The position numbers and the translations under genes were made by a program. From positions 13,392,001 through 13,456,000 of the forward strand of contig NC_079515.1 of NCBI RefSeq assembly GCF_000801105.2: DNA of 64,000 bases. Direction: 5' to 3'. The stretch comes from Raphanus sativus. Lineage: Eukaryota > Streptophyta > Magnoliopsida > Brassicales > Brassicaceae. The notes below the pieces were generated by a model. The model was not told the DNA's origin, made no database searches, and saw only the letters and a list, made by a program, of their open reading frames with translations. This document shows, in pieces, positions 10,207-22,779 of this stretch. Numbering within the stretch: the first letter of the stretch is position 1; every line of letters starts with the position of its first letter.

Positions 10207-11029
10207 TTTTTTTCTTCTAACGATAAGGCTTACATGAAACGCCTTAACCCAAATCCTTTCATGTGGTAAGACTTTCGTCTCGAGTCTCCACCATTTGCCC
10301 TTGCGGTCTTACCAAACATTTAAACAGGTTTTTTTATCTGTGCTATTAAAACAAATCATTTCTGTTTTCTTATTATTTATTTATTTAAAATACAATTTAC
10401 CTAAAAAAACTTTATTTATCTAAAGAAAATTTTTAAGTTGATCAAAAAAAAATCTAAAGAAATTTTAATTCTCATTGGCATTTTAGTTATAAACTAGATC
10501 TCGATCCACAACCGCGTGAGTGTTCGTTTTCATTTACTTTTATATAAATATTTTTTTTTCAATTTTATGCCGGTATATATTATTATATATATATGAGGTG
10601 TGTCTATCAATTTTTAAAACATAATAATTTTACGGTATATTTTTTTTTCATTGAATAATTTGTTTTTACCTTTCACGTGTATTTGTATCTTCTTCTATAT
10701 ATATTTTAGATTATTATTTATTATTGAAATCGTAAATATATATAAAGATTGGTAAAATATTGTTTTATTATCATCTTTAAAGATATTATAACATTTTACA
10801 AAATTAGAAAGTTTTTAAAAAATTAAACTTTTAGCTTCATAGATTTATATTATCGAGAAAATAATTAAACATTTAGTTTTTTCTTAATTTTTAAAATAAA
10901 CTATATAGTTGTAAATTTGTTTTCATTGGTTAAAGGTAATATAGATTAATCATTGTTAGATAATGTTGATATTTTTATTTAAAAAAAAAATTAGAAAGTT
11001 AACATCGAGAAATATGTAAATAATTAACA
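10207..11029. other. Promoter side and AT-rich spacer
   Basis: Contains the upstream region of the plastid-protein gene (GC-richer to about 10320), then strongly AT-rich DNA. At 10494-10497 a CTAG followed by ATCTCGATCCACAACCGCGTG resembles a degraded minus-strand Helitron 3' end, but the hairpin is weak. No coding signal. Confidence 0.4.
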
Positions 11030-12115
11030 CTAGGTGGCCGGTCCGCACCATGTGCGGACATTGTACATATTCAAATTATTCGGGTAGAGCTGGATCTGCG
11101 GGTCGACCCGTCCCACCCGCTCCACCAACCAGCGGGTCACCTAGTTTTTATTGACTCATAATTTCGATCCGCATGACCCGCAATGAAAGATTGAAATACC
11201 CTCACTCGTCTCTCACAAATTTGCGGGTAATCCGCAGGTTAAATTTTAATAAAATCATTATTTTAATTATATTTTAATAATATTCTAATTATATTTAATT
11301 ATATTTTAATTATATTTTAATTATATTTTAATTATATATTAATTATTTTGTAATAGAATAGTTAAAATTATATATTTAATTTGCATAATGAAATTGTTTA
11401 AGGAAAAATATTATATTTGTATTGTCATAAAATGATATGAACCACGGGGTGGTGGGCTAGTGGTCTTGAGGCAGTTCCAATGCCGATAAGGACCCAGGTT
11501 CGAATACCCCCGTGGCCACGGAATGCTTTACGCCTTTCCCAAGTTTAAATTTAAGCGCGGCGTTGGTGTTGGGCTCTTGGGTAATGGGTATTAGTGACGG
11601 CTGGTTCCGGGCCAGGGGTGACTACGGGCCTAAGGATTGCGGAAAGCTACGGAAATGACTACGGGCCTATGAGTTGCGGAAAGCTACGGAAGTGTCTAAG
11701 GGTCTACGGGTTGCACAACATCCATGTTAAAAAAAAGTCATAAAATGATATGCATATGATATGATTTTAACTTGCGCAAGTAATCAATATTAGTAAGGTA
11801 AGTTAATAAAAACAAACAACCTAATTAGATACAAATCGTTAAATCACATTAAGCAATATAATCAATATGATAGCAAGAGTGAATGGTTTACCATATTTGT
11901 AATAAGAAAATTTATTAATACATGTATTAATTAATATTCTTGCGCAAGTAATATATAATAGGGTTAATATTTAGTGTTACTTTCTTTTTTAGTTTTGTCA
12001 ATGATTAAAATAAAAAAATTCTAAAAAATCAACAATAAGATTAAGAGAATTCTTCTGAGAAACTTCGTATGAGTGTCATCTGGCAAAGTGACTTCTCATT
12101 TAATATATAGAGGGA
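11030..12115 (-). mobile_element. Helitron A, non-autonomous, with SINE insertion
   Basis: The minus-strand 3' end is CTAG at 11033-11030 preceded by a strong hairpin (GTCCGCAC, ATG, GTGCGGAC), with host A on the plus strand at 11029. The 5' end lies at about 12115, where the minus strand reads TCCCTCTATATATTAAATGAG and then a conserved GAAGT...GCCA...CTCAT block. That same 5' block recurs at 31264, 35841 and 40925. There is no Rep/helicase frame, so it is a non-autonomous copy. Without the SINE it is about 770 bp. Confidence 0.75.
11424..11752 (+). mobile_element. SINE with perfect 16-bp target duplication
   Basis: A 297-bp insert (11440-11736) is flanked by perfect repeats GTCATAAAATGATATG at 11424-11439 and 11737-11752. 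It begins with a tRNA-like RNA polymerase III promoter: GTGGTGGGCTAGTGG (A-box-like) and GGTTCGAATACCCC (B box), and ends in a short A run. Inside, 37-bp units at 11620-11656 and 11657-11693 (GACTACGGGCCTA...) form a tandem pair with a partial third. SINEs are mobilised by LINE enzymes. The empty site is known exactly, because Helitron relatives at 31065 and 40545 lack the insert. Confidence 0.93.
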
Positions 12116-13094
12116 TTTTTCATAATAAATAATGAAATAGTTTAAAGAAATATATTAAAATTATATTTTCATAAATTGGTCTGCAGTAAATATGATATCA
12201 ACTTGTCCAAGTAAATATAAGGTAAGTTATTAAAGCCAAATTAACTAAAGGTAAATTATTTAAACAAAGCAATAAATATGATCCCAATTTGCGCAAGTAA
12301 TCCGCAATGAAAATAAGGTAAGTTATTAATTAAAAAATTAACAAATTACAAACAAGGAAAATTAACAAATTACAAACAAGGAAATTTACATTTACAATCG
12401 TGAAGTAAATATTTTTGGGATTCAAATTATGCAACCAATGTAATTTATTATAAAATTTAACTAATTGAAAATATTTAAAAGATGGGCTATATGAACTAAT
12501 AATAGTGATCTTACAACATTAAGATACCTATTATATTGTCATAAATTATCTGTGATAAATATGATATCAACTTGCCCAAATAATCCGTATTAATTATAAG
12601 GTAAGTTATTAAAATCAAATTAACAAAAGGTAAATTATTTAAACAAATCAATAAATATGATAATAAGTTGCACAAGTAATCTGCAATGAAAATAAGGTGA
12701 GTTATTAATAAAAAATTAACAAATTACAAACAAGGAAAATTACATTTAAAATCGTGAAGTAAATACTCTCTTTCGATTCAAATTATACAACCAGTGTAAT
12801 TTATTATAAAAATTAATTAATTGAAAATATTTAAAAGATGGACTATATTAACTAATAATAGTAATCTTACAACATTAAAATACATATTATATTGTCATAA
12901 GTTGGTATGCAGTAAATATGATATAACTTGGTTAAAATATCATCGTTCACCGACAATGTTGGGAAGTATTTAGTACCATTTTCTATCAGTAGTAATTATT
13001 TTTCTCTTTTATTTTGGAGTTTTGTGTGTGGTCGGTGATGTTCAACTACCAATGAGCCCACTTGCAACAATTACATTCAGTAACTACTATCATA
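12116..13094. repeat. Two-copy tandem duplication of about 370 bp
   Basis: A block from about 12165 to 12545 is repeated at about 12545-12905: each copy holds ATGATATCAACTTG, GGTAAGTTATTAA, AAATTACAAACAAGG, CGTGAAGTAAATA and ATTTAAAAGATGG in order. The same block appears inverted at about 13940-14330 and partly at 32600-32850 and 33330-33480, inside Helitrons B and C. It is non-coding. It is probably a piece of the same Helitron family, lying between elements A and B. Confidence 0.7.
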
Positions 13095-13627
13095 CTAGGT
13101 GACCGGTCCGCATCCTGTGCGGACATTGTACAGTTTCAAATTACGGATAAAATAGTGCTCAGCTTTGGAAGTAACGGATTTTATATCATAAAATCACCAT
13201 CATTGGGATAAAGCATTAGACACAGTAAAAATGATGGTAGTCAATATTTAATAATAGTGATCTTACAACATTAATGTTTCGAAGTTTAACATTTTATTAT
13301 GAATTTTTCTTGGGTGAATTACCAACTAATTATAGTTTGCCAATTAATGTACAACTTTTAAAAAAAATAATAAATAAAATAATAATAATAATTTGTGTTA
13401 GTTTTTCAAATAAATGAAAATATTAGTAGCTGCCAAAAATGAATTTTTAACGATTTTAAAACCGTCACAAAAGAGTAAATCATAAACACTATACCCTAAA
13501 CCCTTGGATAAAGCTTAAACCCTTGGGTAAAAATCCAAACACTAAACCCTAAATTTTTGGATATACCCTAAACCCTTGGATAAATCCTAAATACTAAACT
13601 GTAAATCCTTGGGTATACCCGAAACAC

Positions 13628-13631
<4 letters not shown>

Positions 13632-13725
<94 letters not shown>

Positions 13726-13740
13726 TCTCTCTCTCTCTCT
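13632..13740. repeat. (CT)n microsatellite
   Basis: About 109 bp of CT dinucleotides with two short TTC interruptions near the right end. It occupies the fixed pyrimidine-tract position of the first array unit. Confidence 0.95.
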
Positions 13741-14493
13741 CCTCCCTCATCGTAAACCTTTTTTTGAAAAATATAAAAATGTAAACATTCTTTTAATTCA
13801 CCGATTATCTTTTAGCTACCACAATTTTGATATATATGAGAATTTTTCCTAGTTTAATATTTTATCATGAATTTTTCTTGGGTGAATTACCAACTAATCA
13901 TAGTTTGCCAATTAATGCACAGCTTTTTTTTTAAATATAAAAATGTAAACATTTTTTAACAGTAATTTGAATCCCAAAGTATTTACTTCACGATTTTAAA
14001 TGTAATTTACCATGTTTGTAAATTGTTAATTTTTTTATTAATAACTTACCTTATTTTCAATGCGGATTACTTGCGCAACTTGGTATCATATTTATTGCTG
14101 TGTTTAATATTTTATCTTTAGTTAATTCAGTTTTAATAACTTACTTTATATTGAATACGGATTACTTGGGCAAGTTGATATCATATTTACTTCAGACCAA
14201 TTTATGACAATATAATAGGTATATTAATGTTGTAAGATCAACTATTATTAGCCCATATAGCCAATCTTTTAAATATTTTCAATTAGTTAATTTTTTATAA
14301 TAAATTACACTGGTTGCATAATTTGAATCTTAAGAGTAAATCATAAACACTAAACACTATACCCTAAACCATTGGACAAAGCTGAAACCCTTGGGTAAAA
14401 TCCAAACACTAAACCCTAAATTCTAGGATATACCTAAACCCTTGGATAAATCCTAAACACTAAACTGTAAATCATTGGGTATACCCAAAACAC

Positions 14494-14631
<138 letters not shown>

Positions 14632-15856
14632 CCCCCTCATCGTAAACCTTTTTTTTTAAAGTATAAAAATGTAAACATTCTTTTAATTCACCAATATCTT
14701 TTAATTACAACAATTTTGATTTATATGGGAAAGTTTCCTAGTTAATATTTTATCATGAATTTTTCTTCGGTGAATTACCAACTAATCATAGTTTGCCAAT
14801 TAATGCACAGCTTTTTTAAAGATAATAAATAAAATAATAATAATTTGTGTTAAGTTTTTAAAATAAATGAAAATATTATTAGCTGCCAAAATATGAATTT
14901 TGTTTTAACAATTTTAAAACCATCACAAAAGAGTAAATCATAACACTAAACAATATACCCTAAACCCTTGGACAAAGTTTAAACCCTTGACTAAAAATCC
15001 AAACACTAAACCCTAAATTCTTGGATATACCCTAAATCCTTGGATAAATCCTAAACACTAAACTGTAAATCCTTGTAAACATTCTTTTAAACATGTAAAC
15101 ATTCTTTTAATTCACTGATTATCTTTAACTACCACGATTTTGATTTATATGGGAATGTTTCCTAGTTTAATATTTTATCATGAATTTTTCTGGGGTGAAT
15201 TACCAACTAATCATAATTTGCCAATTAATGCACAACTTTTTTTAAAGATAATAAATAAAATAATAATAATTTTTTTTAACTTTTTAAATAAATGAAAAAT
15301 ATTAGTAGCTGCCAAAATATGAATTTTTTTTAACAATTTTAAAACCGTCACAAAAGAGTAAATCATAAAATATTCTCTCTCTCTCTCTCTCTTTCTCTCT
15401 CCCCCTCATCGTAAACCTTTTTTTTTTTAAAAATATAAAAATCTAATTCTTTTAATTCACCGATTATCTTTTAACTACCACAATTTTGATTTATATGAGA
15501 ATGTTTCCTAGTTTAATATTTTATCATGGATTTTTCTTAGGTGAATTAACAACTAATCATAGTTTGCCAATTAATGTACAGTTTTTTAAAGATAATAAAA
15601 AAAATGTGTGTTAAGTTTTTAAAATAAATGAAAAATATTAGTAGCTGCCAAAAAATGAAAATTTTAAACAATTTTAAAACCGTCACAAATTAGTAAATCA
15701 TAAACACTAAACACTATACCCTAAACCCTTGGACAAAGCTTAAACCCTTGGGTAAAAATCCAAACACTAAATCCTAAATTCTTGGATATACCCTAAACTC
15801 TTGGATAAATCCTAAACACTAAACTGTAAATCTTTGGGTATACTCAAAACACTAAA

Positions 15857-15857
<1 letters not shown>

Positions 15858-15909
<52 letters not shown>

Positions 15910-15933
15910 ATCTATCTATCTATCTATCTATCT
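15858..15933. repeat. Compound (CT)n(TA)n(TATC)n microsatellite
   Basis: A CT tract passes into about 15 TA repeats and then seven TATC repeats. It occupies the pyrimidine-tract position of the last array unit and marks where the unit pattern ends. Confidence 0.9.
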
Positions 15934-16098
15934 CTCAACATTTAGTTTCTCTCTATTTCACTTGTTTCATCTATTTTATATCTCTTTGGTTCTCTCTCTC
16001 AGCCTCCCTCTGTCTCTCTCTATCATAATCTTTAATTTCTCTCTATTTCACCTATATAGATATATCTCAGTCTCGCTCTCTATCTCTCTATTTCAAAG

Positions 16099-16243
16099 GC
16101 TCTGAATGGTAACATGCGGAACAACTATTGGACGAGTACGGTGAGGTTGTAATAGTAACAAAAACATAAAGATGTATAGGTATATGTAGAGATTTTTGTT
16201 ACTATTCAAAGCGGTGGAGGGCGGTTTGTCACCATTCGAAGCC
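16099..16243. mobile_element. Small MITE-like inverted-repeat element
   Basis: The ends form an imperfect inverted repeat: GGCTCTGAATGGTAACATGCGG on the left (first bases) and CACCATTCGAAGCC on the right. Inside, GTAACAAAAA and TTTTTGTTAC form a second inverted pair, so the whole 145 bp can fold. No coding capacity. Target duplication is not clear, and superfamily is uncertain. Confidence 0.5.
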
Positions 16244-17171
16244 TAAATACCTATTTCTCTCCTTATCTATCTCTTTCTCTCTCTCCCTTAAAAAATAACA
16301 AAACATCATTAAAATAATATTTTTCTTCTTTATTGTGAACATTCATAAAATCTTTCTAAATAAATAGTATATTATTTTAGGATTATATATTATAAATTTC
16401 TTTATAATATATCATAAAACCACTGTCTTTGCAATAAAGCATCAGGCACAGGAAAATGCTGGTACTCAATATTTTACATGGACGAGATGGAACAAATTAA
16501 CTTTAGTATCAAGAAGTAGTTATAAACAACATGTTGGTTCTACCAATCAATTTATCAAGTAGTTTTGTGAAAGCATACATATTCTTTCAGCATACTGCTT
16601 TTATAGCATACAACTACTGCTTTATCATCCACCTTACCAATCAAGGCAGCTCAGTTTAAAATTAAACAAATCGAGTATATGTCAAAATAGGGCTGGTTAT
16701 AGTTTAAAGTTCATAAAGTATTAGCTTTAAACAACAAAATTAAAATATAAAATTGTAAAGGCATCAAAATTTTTGTAATGGTTTGTAGGCAAAAAGTTTT
16801 CTTTTTAAATGTTTTAAGCGACCAACTACATAAACCTGATTTGTTGAAGCCACTGTTATAAGCCTAGTTGCGGGTTGTATAAATTATTAAGTATTAACTG
16901 CATTTTGAACGGAAGCGACCAATTTTTTGGGAATTTGCATTAGATATCAAAAATATCTTTCATAATTAGTTAGGTGGTAATGATACTATAGAATTTTAGG
17001 TAATCCCAAAAGTGTCTTTATGTGATAACTTGCAACTGTCGGTTGCCCACAAAAACTGGCAATAATACCCTACAAAATCGGTTATTTTGAATCTCATACA
17101 AATCAATTTCTTTTTTTCACCTCCCACACAGATCTTGATTCGAAAGCTTTAACTTATAATCATGGAGATGG
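16244..17171. other. AT-rich DNA inside Helitron B
   Basis: No gene found. Near 16410-16480 the words ATATCATAAAACCAC, AATAAAGCATCAGGCACAG and GTACTCAATATTT match a stretch at 13180-13250, so the repeat array is flanked by a diverged direct repeat. The remainder is AT-rich without recognisable structure. Confidence 0.45.
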
Positions 17172-17329
17172 AGAAAGACGATACGGTGGTTGAGTAACGA
17201 GCTGAGTCAGATACCGACGAGCTCCGGCGCCAAACTCCGCCAATCCTTCGCCAGCTCGCCATGGCTCCTCACCATCTCCAGCTCGCCGTGGCTCTTCACC
17301 ATCTCCTCCATCTTTTTTTTTTTCTTTTT

Positions 17330-18098
17330 TGATGTGATCTTGGCCAGCAATGGAATTGAAGAGATGGATCAGCTTGAACCAGAGCTTAAGGAAGATGAAG
17401 AAAGAACAAAGGAACAGCTTGAACCTGAAGAAACAAATGACAAGGACCTAGAAGTGCCCGTTGGTCCAATGACTAGATCAAAGCAAGCAAGATTTCGACA
17501 AGCTCTTCCTCAACTCTTATACACTATTCAGGGCAGTATAGAGTGTGCTTATCCAACCACTCTGGTTGTGATTCAAGCCACCTAAGACATTCATCAAGAG
17601 AGGTGTTGTGACTTGCACTCTTTTCCTTGGTTTGGTTTTGTCCCATTGGGTTTTCCAAACAAGGTTTTTAATGAGGCTTGGACACAACACTTATACAATA
17701 GCCTCTTGATGAAACCAGCCCATTTCTTTTCTTATTTTCGTCCACAACTCTCTTAGGAGCCTTTTCTCTTTTTAAAATTGAACTCAGTCTTTGCATTTAT
17801 TATTCTGTGTGTTTCCAAGAAGTTGTGCATGTACAGCCTTCTTCTCTTTATATTATGGAGAAATTCATCAATAAGATCATCAAACACTTTCTATTAAAAA
17901 TTCTCTCTGAATCTTGTTTGATCAAAGCTTGTCTAAGTGTTACTCGGATCCTTGATCCTTACCTTGCAAGCAAACCTTTGATAGTCCAAGAGTCATTCCG
18001 CAACTCTTTGAAGTATCACTCAATCCACATCTTGTTTCATCATCACAATCCGTTGGAGAGTAGTCAGGGACATGATCTTTTCACACAAGATCTTATCA
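17330..18098 (+). repeat. 5' LTR of the gypsy element
   Basis: 769 bp, TG...CA. It contains an open frame (about 17341-17585, ending TTLVVIQAT) that equals the C-terminal part of the element's polyprotein, because the pol frame runs into the LTR. In the 3' LTR the same frame has one stop. The GPMTRSKQAR motif in it is common at the end of plant gypsy polyproteins. Confidence 0.93.
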
Positions 18099-18409
18099 AG
18101 TGGAATCAGAGCAGATCTCCATCACCAGGTTGTGTTTTTCTGTTTCTGCAACTTTAGACTTTTCATATTCTGTTCTCAGATCTGTTCTAAAGCTCGGATC
18201 TTGTTAGAAACATGCTTATTAGTGTCAGATCTACCTAGAACAAGTGTTGAAGTTGCTAAATAATCTTATTAGAATTTCGAAATTGCAGAGAAAATAATTA
18301 GGGTTCTTCATAAAAGTTTTTGAATATGTCTCAGTTTCTGTGTTTTTTGTTATTTTCTATTTCTATGATCTCTTTTACTGGTTTTGTGTTTTAAAATTCA
18401 GCAGGAACC

Positions 18410-19975
18410 ATGGGAGAAAAGAACAATAGGAATAATGGAATGGATCAACTGTTACTTGATGCTTTGACTGCACGCATGACTACTTTGATGGATCAGAGAC
18501 TAGAGAACTTCAGGGCTGAGGTTGTGCACTCAGATCGTGAGAGACCCAGAAGGACTTCAGATCGATCTGCTACAGAAAGTTACTATAGCCATTCAAACCG
18601 ATCCAATGGTACCAGAAGAAGGAGGCGTGATCAGGAAGAAAGGCCAAAAACCAATGATCCTCTTGGAGGTTTGAAACTAAAAATTCCTGAGTTTAAAGGC
18701 ACTGCTGATCCAGAAGAATACTTAGAGTGGGAAAAGAAGATTGACCTCGTGTTCAATTGCAGAGACTATACTGCAGAGTATAAAATGAAACTTTCCCCTA
18801 CGGAGTTCAAAGAGTATGCTCTAAGTTGGTGGGATAACTTGGTTACGGCAAGAAGAAGGACTGGAGATTTTTCTGTTGAAACCTGGAACCAAATGAAGGT
18901 AATCATGAGGAAGAGATTTGTACCGAGCCACTACCACAGAGAGTTGCACTTCAAACTCAGAACACTGTCTCAAGTAAGTAGATCAGTTGAAGAATATTAT
19001 AAGGAAATGGAAACCCTTATGCTGAGAGCTGATATCCAAGAAGATAGAGAAGCAACAATGGCAAGATTCATGGGTGGTCTAAATAGAGACATCATGGACA
19101 GACTTGAAGTTCATCATTATGTTGAGATGGAAGAGCTTCTGCACAAGGCAATTATGTTTGAACAGCAGTTGAAAAGAAGAAGTTACAAGTCTAGGTATGG
19201 AGCCAGCAAACCACACTACCAAAAGGACGAAAAGACCCGAGAATCCAGACCATTCTCCAAACCTAAAGTGGAGGAACAGAGTCTTAAAGGAAAGGAAGTA
19301 GCCACTGCATCAAAATCCAGAGACATACAGTGTTACAAGTGTAAAGGGTATGGACACTATGCCAGTAGCTGCTCTAACAAAAGGGTAATACTCATCAGGG
19401 AAAATGGTGACATTGAATCCGAGGAAGAGGTATCTGAGTCTGAAGAAGAAAGGGTGGAAATGCCAACTCGTGTAGAGTTACTTGTTACTAGAAGAACACT
19501 GAATCTTCAAGCCAAGACTGATGGAGATGAGCAGAGAGAGAATCTGTTTCACACTCGCTGTATGGTTCACGGGAAGGTTTGCAGCTTGGTTATAGATGGA
19601 GGAAGTTGTACCAATGTTGCAAGTGAAACCATGGTGGAGAAACTTGGTCTGAAGGTCATAAAAAGACCAACAACTTACAAGTTACAATGGCTTAATGATG
19701 AAGGAGAGCTAGAGGTGAAGCACCAAGTTAAGGTACCATTGTCTATTGGGAAGTATGAGGAAGAGATACTGTGTGATGTCTTACCAATGGATGCTGGACA
19801 CATACTGCTTGGAAGACCTTGGCAATCCGACAGAAGAACACTTCATGATGGGTTCACAAACAGATACTCATTTGAGTACAAAGGAAAGAAGACTGTTTTG
19901 GTTCCTTTGACACCACAAGAAGTCCATCTAGATCAGATAGCCTTGAAGAAAAACAAAAGCGACATCAGAATCTAA
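18410..19975 (+). pseudogene. Gypsy gag-protease reading frame, 521 codons
   Basis: Starts MGEKNNRNNG. A retrotransposon gag domain lies at about residues 85-260 (PEFKGTADPEEYLEWEKKID, SWWDNL). One CCHC zinc knuckle follows (CYKCKGYGHYASSC, about residue 305), an acidic stretch, and the pepsin-like protease with IDGGSCTNVAS (about residue 395). Gag forms the particle and the protease matures it. The frame stops at 19975, a few codons before a shift into the pol frame; homologous residues resume one base out of phase. The frameshift lies near 19965. Confidence 0.9.
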
Positions 19976-22779
19976 GACCAAACAGCAGGCTAATATATTG
20001 ATTCAACCAAAGGGAAGTTCTTTACCTCACTTGCTGATTGTTTTTAAAGAATGTTTAAACATAACAAAGCCAGTGCAGGATCTCCCTAGCAAGATACGAT
20101 TTCTTTTGCAGGAATTCAAAGATGTTTTTCCAAAAGAAGCTCCACAAGGACTGCCGCCTATCAGAGGGATAGAACATCAAATCGATTTTATTCCAGGAGC
20201 CTCTCTTCCAAACAAGCCAGCCTATAGAACTAATCCTCTGGAGACCAAGGAACTACAGCAACAAGTCACTGAGCTTATGGAGAAAGGTCATATCCGTGAG
20301 AGCATGAGCCCATGTGCAGTTCCAGTCTTGCTTGTGCCAAAGAAAGATGGTAGCTGGAGAATGTGTGTCGATTGCAGAGCCATCAACAATATCACTGTAA
20401 AGTATCGATATCCCATTCCTAGATTAGATGATATGCTTGATGAGGTGCATGGTTCTAGCATCTTTTCTAAGGTTGATTTGAAAAGTGGGTATCACCAAAT
20501 TAGAATGAAAGAGGGTGATGAGTGGAAAACTGCATTTAAAACGAAGCATGAGTTATATGAATGGTTAGTGATGCCATTTGGGCTGACTAATGCACCTAAT
20601 ACTTTCATGAGGTTAATGAACCATGTTCTTAGATCATTTATAGGTCATTTTGTTGTGGTTTACTTTGATGACATTTTGATCTACAGCAATAACTTGGATG
20701 AGCATGTTGAGCATCTTAGAAAGGTTCTAGAAGTGCTTAGAAAGGAATCCTTGTTTGCTAATTTAAAGAAATGTACCTTTGGAGCAGATAACCTTGTCTT
20801 TTTAGGTTTTGTTGTGAGTGCAGATGGAATCAAGGTTGATGAAGAAAAGATCAAAGCTATCAAGGAATGGCCAAGCCCAAAGACAGTTGGTGAAGTGAGA
20901 AGCTTCCATGGTCTAGCCGGATTCTACGGAAAATTTGTCAAAGATTTTAGTACTGTGGCTGCACCACTGACTTAAGTAATCAAGAAAAACGTTGGGTTCA
21001 AGTGGGAACAATTCCAAGAAGAAGCATTCCAAGCCTTGAAAGAGAAACTCACTAATTCACCAGTTCTTTCTCTACCTGACTTTTCTAAAACATTTGAAAT
21101 AGAATGTGATGCTTCTGGTGTTGGTGTAGGTGCTGTGCTTATGTAGGAAAAGAAACCTATAGCTTTCTTTAGTGAAAAGCTTGGAGGGGCTACTCTGAAC
21201 TATCCAACGTATGAAAAAGAGCTCTATGCGCTTGTGAGGGCTTTGCAAACATGGCAACACTATCTCTGGCCTAAGGAGTTCGTCATCCACACTGATCATG
21301 AGTCTCTAAAACATCTCAAGGGACAACAGAAACTGAACAAGAGACATGCTAGATGGATTGAATTCATTGAAACCTTTCCCTATGTGATCAAATACAAGAA
21401 AGGTAAGGAAAACATAGTTGCTGATGCACTATCTTGAAGGTATGTTCTCTTGAACACTCTTGAAACCAAATTACTTGGATTTGAGCATATCAAGACTATA
21501 TATGCCACTGATTCTGACTTTAAGGATATATATGCTTCTTGTGAGAAGTTTGGTCGTGGTAAATACTTCAAGAATGATGGTTTTCTCTTCTTTGAAAATA
21601 GACTATGTGTGCCTAACTCTTCTTTGAGAGATTTGTTTGTCAAGGAAGCTCACGCAGGTGGACTTGGAGGACATTTTGGCGTGGCTAAGACACTGAACGT
21701 AATGCAGGATCACTTCTATTGACCACACATGAGGAGAGATGTAGAAAAAGCTTGTGAAAGGTGTGTCACTTGCAAACAGGCTAAGTCCAAAGTCCAAAGC
21801 CACGGTCTGTATACTCCTTTACCCATTCCTTTGCATTCATGGCATGACATTTCAATGGATTTTGTTGTTGGATTACCTAGGACTAAGACTGGAAAGGATT
21901 TTGTGTTTGTAGTCGTTGATAGATTTTCTAAAATGGCCCATTTTATTCCCTGTCATAAGACTAATGATGCTGTGAATGTTGCTAATCTGTTCTTTAAAGA
22001 AATTGTTAGACTTCATGGGATGCCTAGGACAATTGTTTCTGATAGAGACACCAAGTTTCTTAGTTTCTTTTGGAAAACCTTGTGGTCTAAGTTAGGAACT
22101 AAGCTGTGTTTCTCTACTATTTGTCATCCACAGTCTGATGGACAAACTAAAGTTGTCAATAGAACATTGTCTACCTTGCTGCGTGCATTGATTAAAAAGA
22201 ACCTTAGAACTTGGGAAGAATGTTTGCCTCATGTAGAATTTGCTTATAATCATGCTAGGCATTATGCATCTAAGTTCTCTCCATTTGAAATTGTCTATAG
22301 TTTCAATCCTTTATCACCTTTGGAACTAATGCCTTTACCTTTGAGTGAAAGAGTGAGCTTGGATGGACAAAAGAAAGCTGAACTTATTAAGCAGATACAT
22401 GAGAAGGCCCTGATCAATATAGAAAACAAGACCAAGCTGTACGCTAAGCAAGCTAACAAAGGAAGAAAGGAGATGATCTTTGAAGAAGGAGACTTAGTTT
22501 GGATACACGTGAGGAAGGACAGATTTCCTAATGAAAGAATTCCAAACTCATGCCTAGACTAGATGGTCCTTTCAAAGTCATCAGGAAGATCAACAACAAT
22601 GCCTATCAACTCGATCTCCAAGGTAAGTATAACGTGAGTTCAAGCTTCAATGTTACTGATCTAGTTCCTTATTTTGCAGAAGAAACGGATTTGAGGTCAA
22701 ATCCTTCTCAAGTGGGAGAGGATGATGTGATCGTGGCCAGCAATGGAATTGAAGAGATGGATCAGCTTGAACGATAGCT
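19976..22779 (+). pseudogene. Gypsy pol: reverse transcriptase, RNase H, integrase
   Basis: Reverse transcriptase runs about 20330-20720 with CRAINNITVK, FSKVDLKSGYHQI, MPFGLTNAP and the catalytic YFDDILIYS. RNase H follows ([24 protein letters not shown]) and then integrase with an HHCC finger (CERCVTCKQ) and core motifs [18 protein letters not shown] and HPQSDGQT. In-frame stops occur near 20973, 21144, 21435 and 21721. Three of the four are explained by C-to-T or G-to-A changes from CAG, CGA and TGG. A further frameshift lies near 22555. The frame then enters the 3' LTR. Confidence 0.9.

Noticed and set aside
10494..10530. Possible minus-strand Helitron 3' end (CTAG with CCGCGTG)
   Set aside because: Hairpin is too imperfect and no matching 5' end was found; kept only as a note in the spacer entry.
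17190..17329. Plus-strand start of a 131-codon frame at the gypsy 5' edge
   Set aside because: Chance joining of the antisense of the OVATE fragment and poly-T with the LTR-encoded tail; only the LTR part is meaningful.
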